This document shows, piece by piece, positions 1-6,648 of a stretch of 12,230 nucleotides of DNA. The notes below the pieces were generated by a model. It worked only from the letters and a program-made list of their open reading frames with translations. It did not search any database and was not told where the DNA came from. Origin of the DNA: CAUZEO01 sp963578625. Lineage in GTDB: Bacteria; Verrucomicrobiota; Kiritimatiellia; SLOV01. The DNA is taken from assembly GCA_963578625.1 (NCBI GenBank), contig CAUZEO010000147.1, positions 1 to 12,230 on the forward strand. The letters run 5' to 3'. The position numbers and the translations under genes are program-made. Positions within the stretch are counted from its first letter, which is position 1. Each line of letters opens with the position of its first letter.

Positions 1-1642
1 AGAAAGCGGACCGCTCGGGGGAGTCCAGCATGTCGCGAAACTGTTCGTACAACAGGTCAAACTCGGTATTGGAGAAATTGGTCCGGTTGGGTCCGGGCGA
101 TGCGTTCGGCCCGTAAAAGAGCTGCAAGAAATTCTGAGCATCCGGATAATCGGCGATCCAACTCAGCCGGAAACTCTGGGCCTGCCTACGTTCTAGACGG
201 CTGAAAAACGCAGGAAGCGTGCTGTATTTCGGCACGATGCGAATTCCGATTTTGTCCATGAAAGAAGCAACCAGTTCGACTCCTTCGCGCATCTCGGGGC
301 TTTCCGCGTTGCCGATCTCCACCTGGATTGTCAGTCGGCGGTCCGTCTTCGGATCGATGCCCTCCGGATAGCCCGCAACCATCATCAACTGTCGCGCGCG
401 CTGAAGATCGAATGCATAGGGAACGGGTCGATTCGAATAACCGGCGACGCCCGGAGGAATGGGACCGTTCGGCCGAATGATCCGGAAGTTGTACTGGGAC
501 AGCCATTTTCCGGTGTCGAAGGCGTAAGCCATCGCCTGGCGTAACTCCTTGTTCGAACCGACAACCGGATCATCCATGTTGAACCCGAAATAAATAAGAG
601 TCATCGTTGGCGCGGAGGAGAGAGTGATGCCGCGGGAGGTAAGCGACTCGTCGAGCCTCTTTTCGTCGGTCATGACCGAGTCCCAGTTGTCCTTGGTAAT
701 CCCGGACGTACCCAGTCTTCCCGTAAGAAACATGAGCCATCGCGTTGACGGGTCCGAGACGACAAACTCGACGATCCGGTCAATGATGGGGATTTCCTTC
801 CCCGCGTCATTGAGCAGATCTATTTCGCCTTGATCTGAAGCGCCGCGGGACGGGTAGACTTCGCGCCGGCCTGTTTCCGCCCATTTCGGATTTCTCACGA
901 ACTCGATGCTATAGTTTCGTCGCCATTCGTGCAGCGTATAGGGACCCGTCCCGACCGGATGGTTGATATACTGGTCCCCGTAAAACTCAACCGCTTCCCG
1001 GGCAACGACGAAGCTATAGTGCATGCACAGCACCCACAGCAGTTGGGGATAGGGTCTTTTGAGTCGAATCTGCAGGGTATACCGATCCGGAGCGTTCAAT
1101 CCGGGGATCCTTTCGTCATAGCGGGTTGGCTGCTTGAGATCCCGGGTCTCGCTTCGCCATGCATCGAGCCCGATAATACGATCATCGAACACCCAAAACC
1201 CGGGCGAGCTGTTCTTGATATCGGCAATTCGTTTCATGGAGTAGACGAAGTCTTGTGCCACCAATTCCCTGCCCTTGCCGTCCGACGCGGTAAAACAGGG
1301 GTCGTCCTGGAAATAGATTCCTTCCCGAATCTTGAATGTGTACGTAAGACCTTCTTCGGAGACATCGGGCAATGCCTGAGCCAACAATGGTTCGACTTGA
1401 TACGGGCGCTCGAGGTAGGAGTACTGAAGGAGACCCTCATTGATCCTGGCAATGGAAAGGATGGAAACGGCATCGCTCACGGCGGCCGGGTCGAGTCCGC
1501 GGATGGAATAAATTTGGCCATGAAAGACCATCTCTTCATCCGCACTCGACGTCCCCAGGTTGTCAGACCCGCAACCGGTAACAATGAAGAGCAGAAGCGC
1601 CACGGCAGGAAGCAGGGCCGAGGCGGACACTGGACTACTCAC
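1..1642 (-). CDS. Peptide/oligopeptide ABC transporter substrate-binding lipoprotein (SBP family 5), C-terminus cut by window edge
   Basis: Reading the minus strand from a GTG at 1642-1640 gives about 547 codons with no stop before the left edge. The translation reads as an OppA/DppA-type extracytoplasmic solute-binding protein: a lipobox VTGC (Cys24), then the usual family segments, such as INEGLLQY, TYTFKIREGIYFQDD, DFVYSMKRIAD, HPVGTGPYTLHEW and, near the edge, LSWIADYPDAQNFLQLFYG. Family members are about 530-600 residues, so probably only a few dozen residues are missing. Its GTG overlaps the secG stop as GTGA, and an in-frame TGA lies just before it, so the start must be this GTG or the GTG four codons on (1630-1628). 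Translational coupling to secG is likely. The N-terminus before the hydrophobic stretch has no Lys or Arg, which is odd for a lipoprotein signal. The expected role is capture of peptides in the periplasm for an ABC importer; no permease or ATPase gene is in view. Confidence 0.9.
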   Translation of the reverse strand, partial: MSSPVSASALLPAVALLLFIVTGCGSDNLGTSSADEEMVFHGQIYSIRGLDPAAVSDAVSILSIARINEGLLQYSYLERPYQVEPLLAQALPDVSEEGLTYTFKIREGIYFQDDPCFTASDGKGRELVAQDFVYSMKRIADIKNSSPGFWVFDDRIIGLDAWRSETRDLKQPTRYDERIPGLNAPDRYTLQIRLKRPYPQLLWVLCMHYSFVVAREAVEFYGDQYINHPVGTGPYTLHEWRRNYSIEFVRNPKWAETGRREVYPSRGASDQGEIDLLNDAGKEIPIIDRIVEFVVSDPSTRWLMFLTGRLGTSGITKDNWDSVMTDEKRLDESLTSRGITLSSAPTMTLIYFGFNMDDPVVGSNKELRQAMAYAFDTGKWLSQYNFRIIRPNGPIPPGVAGYSNRPVPYAFDLQRARQLMMVAGYPEGIDPKTDRRLTIQVEIGNAESPEMREGVELVASFMDKIGIRIVPKYSTLPAFFSRLERRQAQSFRLSWIADYPDAQNFLQLFYGPNASPGPNRTNFSNTEFDLLYEQFRDMLDSPERSAF

Positions 1643-2136
1643 TCAGCAGGGTCCGTCACCGATTCATCCGGCACCGCCGCAGGCGGCGCGTCAATCTCGA
1701 CCACGGGGGGCACGACGACGGCATCACCGGCAGGAAGTGGCGACGCTTCGGTTCCCGGAAAATCCAGAGGAAGAGTGTCGATCGGGACCGAATCCAGGTT
1801 GCTGCCATCTTGAGGTGCAGGAGCCTCCAAATCCACATCCCGAATTTCGAATTCCCCCCCACTGCCCCTTTCCATGACAGACGGGTCCTTCTCATCCTGT
1901 CCTGCGAAATGTAATGCGATCAGCATCGTGTCCAGCATGAAGAAGGTAGCAAGGATAATGGTAATCTTCGTCAGTACGTTTCCGGCCCGGGCACCGAACA
2001 TGGAGTCCCCACCGCCGCCTCCGAAGGCAGAACCGGAGAGGCCACCGCCTTTCGATTTCTGAAGGAGGATCACCGAAATAAGCAAGAAGCTGCTCACAAC
2101 CTCCAGCACCAGCAGAATAGGTAAAACAATATTCAT
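1639..2136 (-). CDS. secG: Preprotein translocase subunit SecG with long acidic C-terminal tail
   Basis: SecG is the small, non-essential SecYEG subunit that assists protein translocation across the inner membrane. The first ~80 residues fit the family: a first hydrophobic helix (about 3-25), the conserved ILLQKSKGGGLSGSAFGGG loop, the MFGARAGNVLTKIT segment and a second helix ending near residue 78. The remaining ~85 residues form a Pro-, Asp- and Glu-rich tail ending TDPAE; most SecG proteins are about 75-130 residues, so this one, at 165, is long. Start choice is supported by an AGAAGGA ribosome-binding site just upstream. It lies 22 bases after tpiA, and its TGA stop overlaps the next gene's GTG. 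Placement of secG after tpiA is a known gene order in many bacteria. Confidence 0.93.
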   Translation of the reverse strand: MNIVLPILLVLEVVSSFLLISVILLQKSKGGGLSGSAFGGGGGDSMFGARAGNVLTKITIILATFFMLDTMLIALHFAGQDEKDPSVMERGSGGEFEIRDVDLEAPAPQDGSNLDSVPIDTLPLDFPGTEASPLPAGDAVVVPPVVEIDAPPAAVPDESVTDPAE

Positions 2137-2141
2137 CTATT

Positions 2142-2148
2142 TCCTTCT
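2142..2148 (-). promoter_or_regulatory. Ribosome-binding site of secG
   Basis: AGAAGGA on the minus strand ends five bases before the secG ATG. It is one of the few clear Shine-Dalgarno sites in the glycolytic operon, where pgk and tpiA show none. Confidence 0.6.
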
Positions 2149-2158
2149 CTCTCCACTT

Positions 2159-2917
2159 TCATCGGGCGCCAGCCTTGACGATTTCCACAAACGACCGGAC
2201 ATCGAGGCTCGCCCCACCGATAAGCCCGCCGTCAATGTCTTGCTGCGAAAATAAATCCGCTGCGTTTTCTGCCTTTACGCTGCCACCGTACTGAATTCGC
2301 ACGAAATCGGCAACCGATTCGCCCACCAAGGATCCAATCACAGATCGAATCAGCGCGTGGGCCTCCTGGGCCTGCTCCGGAGTCGCGGTCCGGCCGGTGC
2401 CGATAGCCCATACCGGTTCATAGGCCAGAATCAGGCCACTAAACGCCTCTTCAGGCAAGCCCCGCAGGCTTTCCCGGACCTGGCGCTCGACAATCTCGGC
2501 CATGGAACCCGAGTCACGCTCCTCCATGGTTTCTCCCACGCAGACAATCGGTTGGAGGTTGGCACTTTGAGCCGATTTGACCTTTTCATTAACGATTTCG
2601 TCCGTTTCTCCAAATAGTATACGCCGTTCACTGTGTCCGAGAATGACGTAGTGGCAAAATAATTCGCGCAACATGGGCGCACCAATCTCACCGGTATATG
2701 CGCCGGACCCTTGCGCGTGCATGTTTTGGGCGCCGAGATCCACCAGGCTCCCCGTAAGTGCCTCGCTCACGGAGGCCAGCGCGGTAAAGGGAGGACAAAG
2801 CACTACGTCGACCCCCTGAAAATCGCCAAGTTCACGCAATATCTGGCCAACCAGATCACGCGCCTCCGCGACGGTCTTGTTCATCTTCCAGTTGCCGGCA
2901 ATGATTGGTTTTCTCAT
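2159..2917 (-). CDS. tpiA: Triosephosphate isomerase
   Basis: This enzyme interconverts dihydroxyacetone phosphate and glyceraldehyde-3-phosphate in the cytoplasm. At 252 residues it has the normal length. Catalytic residues are visible: Asn9 and Lys11 in AGNWKMN, His95 in ILGHSERR, and Glu167 in AYEPVWAIGTG (the flexible lid follows). The phosphate-binding YGGSVKAEN and GGLIGGASL segments are present near the C-terminus. The ATG lies nine bases after the pgk TAG stop and no Shine-Dalgarno sequence precedes it (the upstream bases read CTCCC), so translation probably depends on ribosomes leaving pgk. It is the third gene of the gap-pgk-tpiA-secG unit. Confidence 0.97.
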   Translation of the reverse strand: MRKPIIAGNWKMNKTVAEARDLVGQILRELGDFQGVDVVLCPPFTALASVSEALTGSLVDLGAQNMHAQGSGAYTGEIGAPMLRELFCHYVILGHSERRILFGETDEIVNEKVKSAQSANLQPIVCVGETMEERDSGSMAEIVERQVRESLRGLPEEAFSGLILAYEPVWAIGTGRTATPEQAQEAHALIRSVIGSLVGESVADFVRIQYGGSVKAENAADLFSQQDIDGGLIGGASLDVRSFVEIVKAGAR

Positions 2918-2926
2918 GGGAGTAAA

Positions 2927-4177
2927 CTACGCATCGGTGAGAGCCGCCACGCCGGGTAGTTCTTTTCCTTCCAGAAATTCAAGGCTTGCGCCGCCACCGG
3001 TGCTGATGTGGGTCATTTGGTCGGCCAGTCCAGCTTTGTTGATGGCGCTGGCCGTGTCTCCGCCACCAATGATGCTGATGCAAGGGGCGGCGGCAACGGC
3101 CTGCGCCACTGCGATGGTGCCCACCGCGAATGGCTCCATCTCAAAGCATCCCAGGGGTCCGTTCCAGACCACCGTTCCTGCACCCGCAACGACCGAGGCG
3201 AACAGTTGCCGTGTCTCGGGGCCGACATCGAGCCCTTCCCAACCCTCCTCGATTCCACCCACTCCAACGACACGGGTATTGGCTTCTGCGCTGAAGTCGT
3301 CTGCAATGACCGTATCCACGGGCAGCAACAACCGAACGCCGGCCTGCGATGCCCGCTCGAGGATCTCGGCGGCCAGATCAATCTTATCTTCCTCTACCAG
3401 CGAATTTCCGGTGGGATGACCCTGGGCCCGGAAAAATGTGTATGCCATCCCCCCTCCGATCAACAGGCTGTCCACTTTTCCAATCAGGTTCATGATCACG
3501 TCAATTTTTCCACTGATCTTCGCACCGCCCAGAATCGCGACGAACGGACGCTTAGGCTCGGCAAGAACGCGGCCCAGGTATTCGAGCTCTTTCTCAAGAA
3601 GGAACCCGGCGGCGGCGAGGTCAAAGAATTCCGTCACGACCGCCACGGACGCATGGGCGCGGTGCGCGGTGCCGAATGCGTCATTTACATAGCAGTCGCC
3701 ATAGGAGGCCAAGTGCTTTGCGAATGCTTTTTGGCACAATTTCATGGCCGATTTCGCGGCAGCTCGGGCTTGAGCGGATTCATTTTTGTCAACGGCCGTT
3801 TTGCCTTCTTCTTCCGGGTGGAAACGAAGGTTTTCCAAAAGAATGACTTCACCGGGCTGGAGTTGATCGACCGCGGACCGGGATCCATTCCCGATGCAAT
3901 CCTTCATGAATTGGACCGGGCGGTTGAGCATTTCGGAGAGTTTCGCGGCAACTGGCTTCAGGGTCATCGAGGAATCGACTTTGCCGCCCGGGCGTCCGAG
4001 ATGACTCATTAGCACCACGGATGCGTTACCGTCCAGCAAGTGCTGAATGCTGGGAAGCGCCGTAGATATCCGGGTGTCGTCCTCGATCTTCCCGTCCTTC
4101 AGAGGCACATTGAAATCCACGCGCATCAAAACGCGCCGACCTGCGGTCTCCAGATCCCGAATGGACTTCTTATTCAT
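2927..4177 (-). CDS. pgk: Phosphoglycerate kinase
   Basis: The enzyme moves a phosphate from 1,3-bisphosphoglycerate to ADP, giving ATP and 3-phosphoglycerate. Substrate-site residues are visible in RVDFNVPL (Asp21, Asn23), Arg36 in DDTRI, and SHLGRP (His59, Arg62). LENLRFHPEEEG, VNDAFGTAHRAHAS, LGGAKISGKIDV, VWNGPLGCFE and IGGGDTASA follow in the family order. The length of 416 residues is more like eukaryotic PGKs (about 415-417) than the shorter bacterial type (about 390). The extra length includes a charged insertion of roughly 20 residues after FHPEEEGK. It starts 46 bases after gap, with no clear Shine-Dalgarno site; its stop is TAG. Confidence 0.97.
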   Translation of the reverse strand: MNKKSIRDLETAGRRVLMRVDFNVPLKDGKIEDDTRISTALPSIQHLLDGNASVVLMSHLGRPGGKVDSSMTLKPVAAKLSEMLNRPVQFMKDCIGNGSRSAVDQLQPGEVILLENLRFHPEEEGKTAVDKNESAQARAAAKSAMKLCQKAFAKHLASYGDCYVNDAFGTAHRAHASVAVVTEFFDLAAAGFLLEKELEYLGRVLAEPKRPFVAILGGAKISGKIDVIMNLIGKVDSLLIGGGMAYTFFRAQGHPTGNSLVEEDKIDLAAEILERASQAGVRLLLPVDTVIADDFSAEANTRVVGVGGIEEGWEGLDVGPETRQLFASVVAGAGTVVWNGPLGCFEMEPFAVGTIAVAQAVAAAPCISIIGGGDTASAINKAGLADQMTHISTGGGASLEFLEGKELPGVAALTDA

Positions 4178-4223
4178 TATTTGCGGATACCGTGCGGAGT
4201 TTGAGGGATCGGGATTGTTTCAC

Positions 4224-5222
4224 CTACGAAGCGATATGCGAGATCAGGTCGAGAACCTTGTTCGAATACCCCCACTCATTATCGTACCAGGCGATGAGTT
4301 TCATAAACCGGTCGTTCAGCGGGACACCCGCGTCCGCGTCGAACACGCAAGTGCACACCTCGCCGATGAAATCGGAAGAGACTACCTTGTCCTCGGTGTA
4401 CCCCACGATTCCCTTCATCGGACCTTCTGACGCGGAGCGGAACGCGGCCTTCACATCGGTATAGGTGGCGGGATTGTTCAGCCGACAGGTGAGGTCAACG
4501 ACGGAGACGTCCGCGGTGGGCACCCGGAACGCCATGCCGGTGAGCTTGCCGTCCAACACGGGAATTACTTTGCCGACAGCCTTGGCCGCTCCCGTGCTGG
4601 AAGGGATGATATTGAACGCGGCTCCGCGGCCTCCGCGCCAGTCCTTGCCGGAGGGTCCGTCCACGGTTTTCTGGGTGGCGGTGGTTGCATGGACCGTCGT
4701 CATCAGCGCTTCCTCAATTCCCCAATTGTCATGGACGATCTTGGCCATCGGCGCGAGACAGTTGGTTGTGCACGATGCGTTTGATACGATATCCATGTCT
4801 TCGGAATAGGCCCCCTCATTGACACCCATGACAAACATCGGAGCATCCTTGGAGGGCGCTGAAATCACAACTTTCCGGGCTCCTGCTTTCAGGTGGCCGG
4901 CAGCTTTTTCGGCGTCCGTAAAAGCGCCGGTTGACTCCACGACGTACTCCGCCCCGCACGCGCCCCACGGAATCTCCTCCGGTTTCATGCACTTATAGGT
5001 GGAGATCTCCCTGCCGTTGACGGTGAATTTTCCGTCTTTAACGCCGACTTGGCCACGGAATCGTCCATGCACGGTGTCATATTTGAGCATGTACTCCATG
5101 TAATCGGGGTCGATAAAAGGGTCGTTAATTCCCATGATTTCGATATCCGGGTTATCCATAGCCGACCTGAATACCAGTCTGCCGATCCTACCGAATCCGT
5201 TGATTCCCACTTTAATTGGCAT
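4224..5222 (-). CDS. gap: NAD-dependent glyceraldehyde-3-phosphate dehydrogenase, type I
   Basis: It oxidises and phosphorylates glyceraldehyde-3-phosphate to 1,3-bisphosphoglycerate with NAD. It has 332 residues, the normal length. The Rossmann motif INGFGRIGR is at the N-terminus, and IND at about residues 32-34 carries the Asp that favours NAD over NADP. The catalytic Cys151 lies in SNASCTTNC and the paired His178 in TTVHATTATQ; the C-terminus has the conserved WYDNEWGYSNKVLDL. The segment NDPFIDPDYMEYM and much of the chain read like the eukaryotic GapC / E. coli GapA class rather than the Gram-positive type. The start is supported by AAGGGGAA (5238-5231, minus strand) upstream. It is the first gene of the minus operon. 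Confidence 0.97.
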   Translation of the reverse strand: MPIKVGINGFGRIGRLVFRSAMDNPDIEIMGINDPFIDPDYMEYMLKYDTVHGRFRGQVGVKDGKFTVNGREISTYKCMKPEEIPWGACGAEYVVESTGAFTDAEKAAGHLKAGARKVVISAPSKDAPMFVMGVNEGAYSEDMDIVSNASCTTNCLAPMAKIVHDNWGIEEALMTTVHATTATQKTVDGPSGKDWRGGRGAAFNIIPSSTGAAKAVGKVIPVLDGKLTGMAFRVPTADVSVVDLTCRLNNPATYTDVKAAFRSASEGPMKGIVGYTEDKVVSSDFIGEVCTCVFDADAGVPLNDRFMKLIAWYDNEWGYSNKVLDLISHIAS

Positions 5223-5230
5223 AATTTATC

Positions 5231-5238
5231 TTCCCCTT
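5231..5238 (-). promoter_or_regulatory. Ribosome-binding site of gap
   Basis: AAGGGGAA on the minus strand, eight bases before the gap ATG. It lies just downstream of the leader hairpin at 5244-5263, so folding of that stem could affect access to it. Confidence 0.5.
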
Positions 5239-5243
5239 ACTCC

Positions 5244-5263
5244 GTGTCCGCGCAAGCGGACAC
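5244..5263 (-). repeat. Perfect 8-bp inverted repeat in the gap leader
   Basis: GTGTCCGC and GCGGACAC are separated by four bases. In the gap mRNA this would form a strong GC-rich hairpin ending six bases before the ribosome-binding site. It could be a 5' stabilising stem, a translation control element, or a palindromic DNA operator; the sequence alone does not decide. There is no T-tract after it, so it is not a typical terminator. Confidence 0.6.
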
Positions 5264-5333
5264 TGCTGATTCCAGATTCTGATAATGGGTATCCGGCAGA
5301 ATAAAACCGGAATTCCGGACGCAAAAGGCGGGT

Positions 5334-5362
5334 AAATTACAGGATGGAGGGGGCGACGTCAA
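5334..5362 (-). promoter_or_regulatory. Candidate promoter for the gap operon
   Basis: On the minus strand TTGACG (5362-5357) is followed after 17 bases by TAATTT (5339-5334). The -35 is good (5 of 6) and the -10 weak (3 of 6). The start of transcription would fall near 5327, giving a leader of about 105 bases that holds the CCGGAATTCCGG palindrome and the 8-bp hairpin. Confidence 0.4.
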
Positions 5363-5369
5363 ACTGGAT

Positions 5370-5385
5370 GATCCCACAGGGGATC
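5370..5385. repeat. Inverted repeat between the two divergent promoters
   Basis: GATCCC and GGGATC are separated by four bases. The site lies just upstream of the candidate gap -35 and about 40 bases from the opposing -35, a position suitable for an operator. No known regulator motif is recognised. Confidence 0.4.
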
Positions 5386-5422
5386 TTTCGACACCTGATC
5401 CAGAATCAGCGATTCAAAATGC

Positions 5423-5450
5423 TTGACAGTAGCGGGCCAATGTGTACCAT
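5423..5450 (+). promoter_or_regulatory. Promoter for the alpha-CTD/sigma-4-like regulator gene
   Basis: A perfect TTGACA (5423-5428) is followed after 16 bases by TACCAT (5445-5450, 4 of 6 matches to TATAAT). Transcription would start near 5457, leaving a leader of about 67 bases before the preferred ATG at 5524. Confidence 0.55.
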
Positions 5451-5512
5451 GTGACGTGAGGATTAGTTGACAATCAATGTTCAGATGGTCACCGATGAAG
5501 GGGCGAAGAAGA

Positions 5513-5519
5513 GGGGAGG
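5513..5519 (+). promoter_or_regulatory. Ribosome-binding site that decides the start at 5524
   Basis: GGGGAGG ends four bases before the ATG at 5524. The open frame extends upstream to a TTG at 5467 and an ATG at 5485, but the ATG at 5485 has no such site and the TTG only a short GAGG, so 5524 is preferred. Confidence 0.65.
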
Positions 5520-5523
5520 AACG

Positions 5524-6579
5524 ATGTTTACAGTTGATCCTGTCCCTAGGGAAGTAATCGATAGTTGGCCGGTTGAAGAAGCGGGCCTGCCTACGCGCGT
5601 AATCAATAGTGTGCGTGGGGCAAATGTCTGTACCGTCGGGCAGTTACGCCAATGGCAGGAGCAGGATTTACTACGGCTCCGAAGCCTTGGCAAGGTGTCC
5701 CTGGATCAGATCGCCTACTTTTTCAAACTCTGCAGCCGGGTAGAGAAGGCGAACCAGCGGTTCAATACGATCCAAGAAGTATTCGACATCTTCCTTGACG
5801 TGCATCAGGCAAAAGTACTGGCCTCTCGATATGGGTTTCACGAGCCGGAGTTGAAGGCATCCAGGAACTGGGTGACCTTGCAGGAAATCGGGAACAAGGA
5901 AAACAAGACCCGTGAACGGATTCGACAGGTCGAAGAAATCGGCAAAGAGAAGCTGAAAAGCCGAATGGCGACGGTTTGCCTGCAGCCGTTCTACATGTTT
6001 TTTGAGGAATTCATCGATCAGCGCTCCAAAGCGATTGGGACCCAGGAACTTGCCGGACTGCGGCATCACGACGTGGTTCGAGAACTCAACCCCGCCAGTA
6101 TCCTCCTTGCCCTCAGCGATCTTAACACCAGCCGGATCCTGTTCCGGAACGAGTTTTTCAGCACGCTGTCCCTCTCGAGTATTGAGTTGGTGGAGAACCA
6201 CTTTCTAAAGCGCCTTTCCGATTCGGACTCACCACTGGCTCTCGACATCGTTTCTCAGTCCCTCAAGGGATTTTACGAGCTTAATGATCCCCAGATGGTG
6301 CGGCGGGCCATCGGGATCATCGCGGATCATCACCCCCTCATCGGCGCTTCGGTGGACGAGCGCTATTTTCTCTACACGACATCGGTAGACCCGCTGGTTG
6401 TAGAGATTATGGAGCATTCCGAACTGCCGGTTCATTACCGCACTGTAACGAGCCGGTTCAACGACCATGTCAAAAGCGGGAGCCGTAAAGGTGCAGGATT
6501 CGTTCTGGAAGTTCTCAACCGCATCGGGCGCTGCCGGCGGGTGGATCGGGGCATTTACACTCTCACGCCTGAGCCCTAA
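5524..6579 (+). CDS. Regulator-like protein with RNA polymerase alpha-CTD-like, sigma region 4-like and C-terminal winged-helix-like domains
   Basis: The 351-residue protein appears to combine three transcription-related modules. Residues ~20-67 resemble the RNA polymerase alpha C-terminal domain: aligned by eye with E. coli alpha, Arg25, Asn28, Gly56 and Ser59 match the DNA-contacting Arg265, Asn268, Gly296 and Ser299, while Lys298 is Val. Residues ~97-148 resemble sigma-70 region 4: RYGF, then TLQEIG and TRERIRQVEEIGKEKLKSR match its helix-turn-helix. Residues ~291-351 (LPVHYRTVTSRF ... RRVDRGIYTL) look like a HARE-HTH or similar winged helix, as in RNA polymerase delta. The middle (149-290) is not recognised. 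It has its own promoter and ribosome-binding site and diverges from gap. A DNA- or RNA polymerase-binding role is inferred; the target is unknown. The domain calls rest on eye alignment. Confidence 0.85.
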   Translation: MFTVDPVPREVIDSWPVEEAGLPTRVINSVRGANVCTVGQLRQWQEQDLLRLRSLGKVSLDQIAYFFKLCSRVEKANQRFNTIQEVFDIFLDVHQAKVLASRYGFHEPELKASRNWVTLQEIGNKENKTRERIRQVEEIGKEKLKSRMATVCLQPFYMFFEEFIDQRSKAIGTQELAGLRHHDVVRELNPASILLALSDLNTSRILFRNEFFSTLSLSSIELVENHFLKRLSDSDSPLALDIVSQSLKGFYELNDPQMVRRAIGIIADHHPLIGASVDERYFLYTTSVDPLVVEIMEHSELPVHYRTVTSRFNDHVKSGSRKGAGFVLEVLNRIGRCRRVDRGIYTLTPEP

Positions 6580-6625
6580 GCGAATTCACCGTTTTTTCAC
6601 GGTTTGCGGGTAGCCATATCCTCGG

Positions 6626-6648
6626 GCAACCGATAGTCTCCCGGTTGC
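6626..6648 (+). repeat. 7-bp inverted repeat directly before the permease start codon
   Basis: GCAACCG and CGGTTGC, separated by nine bases, end on the base just before the ATG at 6649. In RNA it would form a stem covering the place where a ribosome-binding site should be; none is visible. It may be a translation control hairpin or a DNA operator, or chance. Confidence 0.45.

Larger units (their letters stand above)
5223..5523. promoter_or_regulatory. Divergent regulatory region between gap and the alpha-CTD/sigma-4-like regulator gene
   Basis: This 301-base gap holds no convincing gene. It contains one promoter-like site for each direction (listed separately) and an unusual density of inverted repeats: a perfect 8-bp stem at 5244-5263, CCGGAATTCCGG at 5307-5318, GATCCC/GGGATC at 5370-5385, and a 13-base element present in opposite orientations at 5265-5277 and 5398-5410 (11 of 13 bases the same). 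The arrangement suggests shared control of both directions, which is inference. Confidence 0.6.

Noticed and set aside
929..1813. Plus-strand open frame (294 codons) opposite the binding protein and secG
   Set aside because: It is antisense to two well-supported genes and has no recognisable motif or ribosome-binding site.
3008..4012. Long plus-strand open frame (334 codons) opposite pgk
   Set aside because: It lies antisense to an unmistakable pgk, and its translation resembles nothing known; it is a shadow of biased codon use.
6588..6603. ACCGT/ACGGT hairpin after the regulator-like gene as a terminator
   Set aside because: The stem is only five bases, the T-run is in the loop and none follows the stem.
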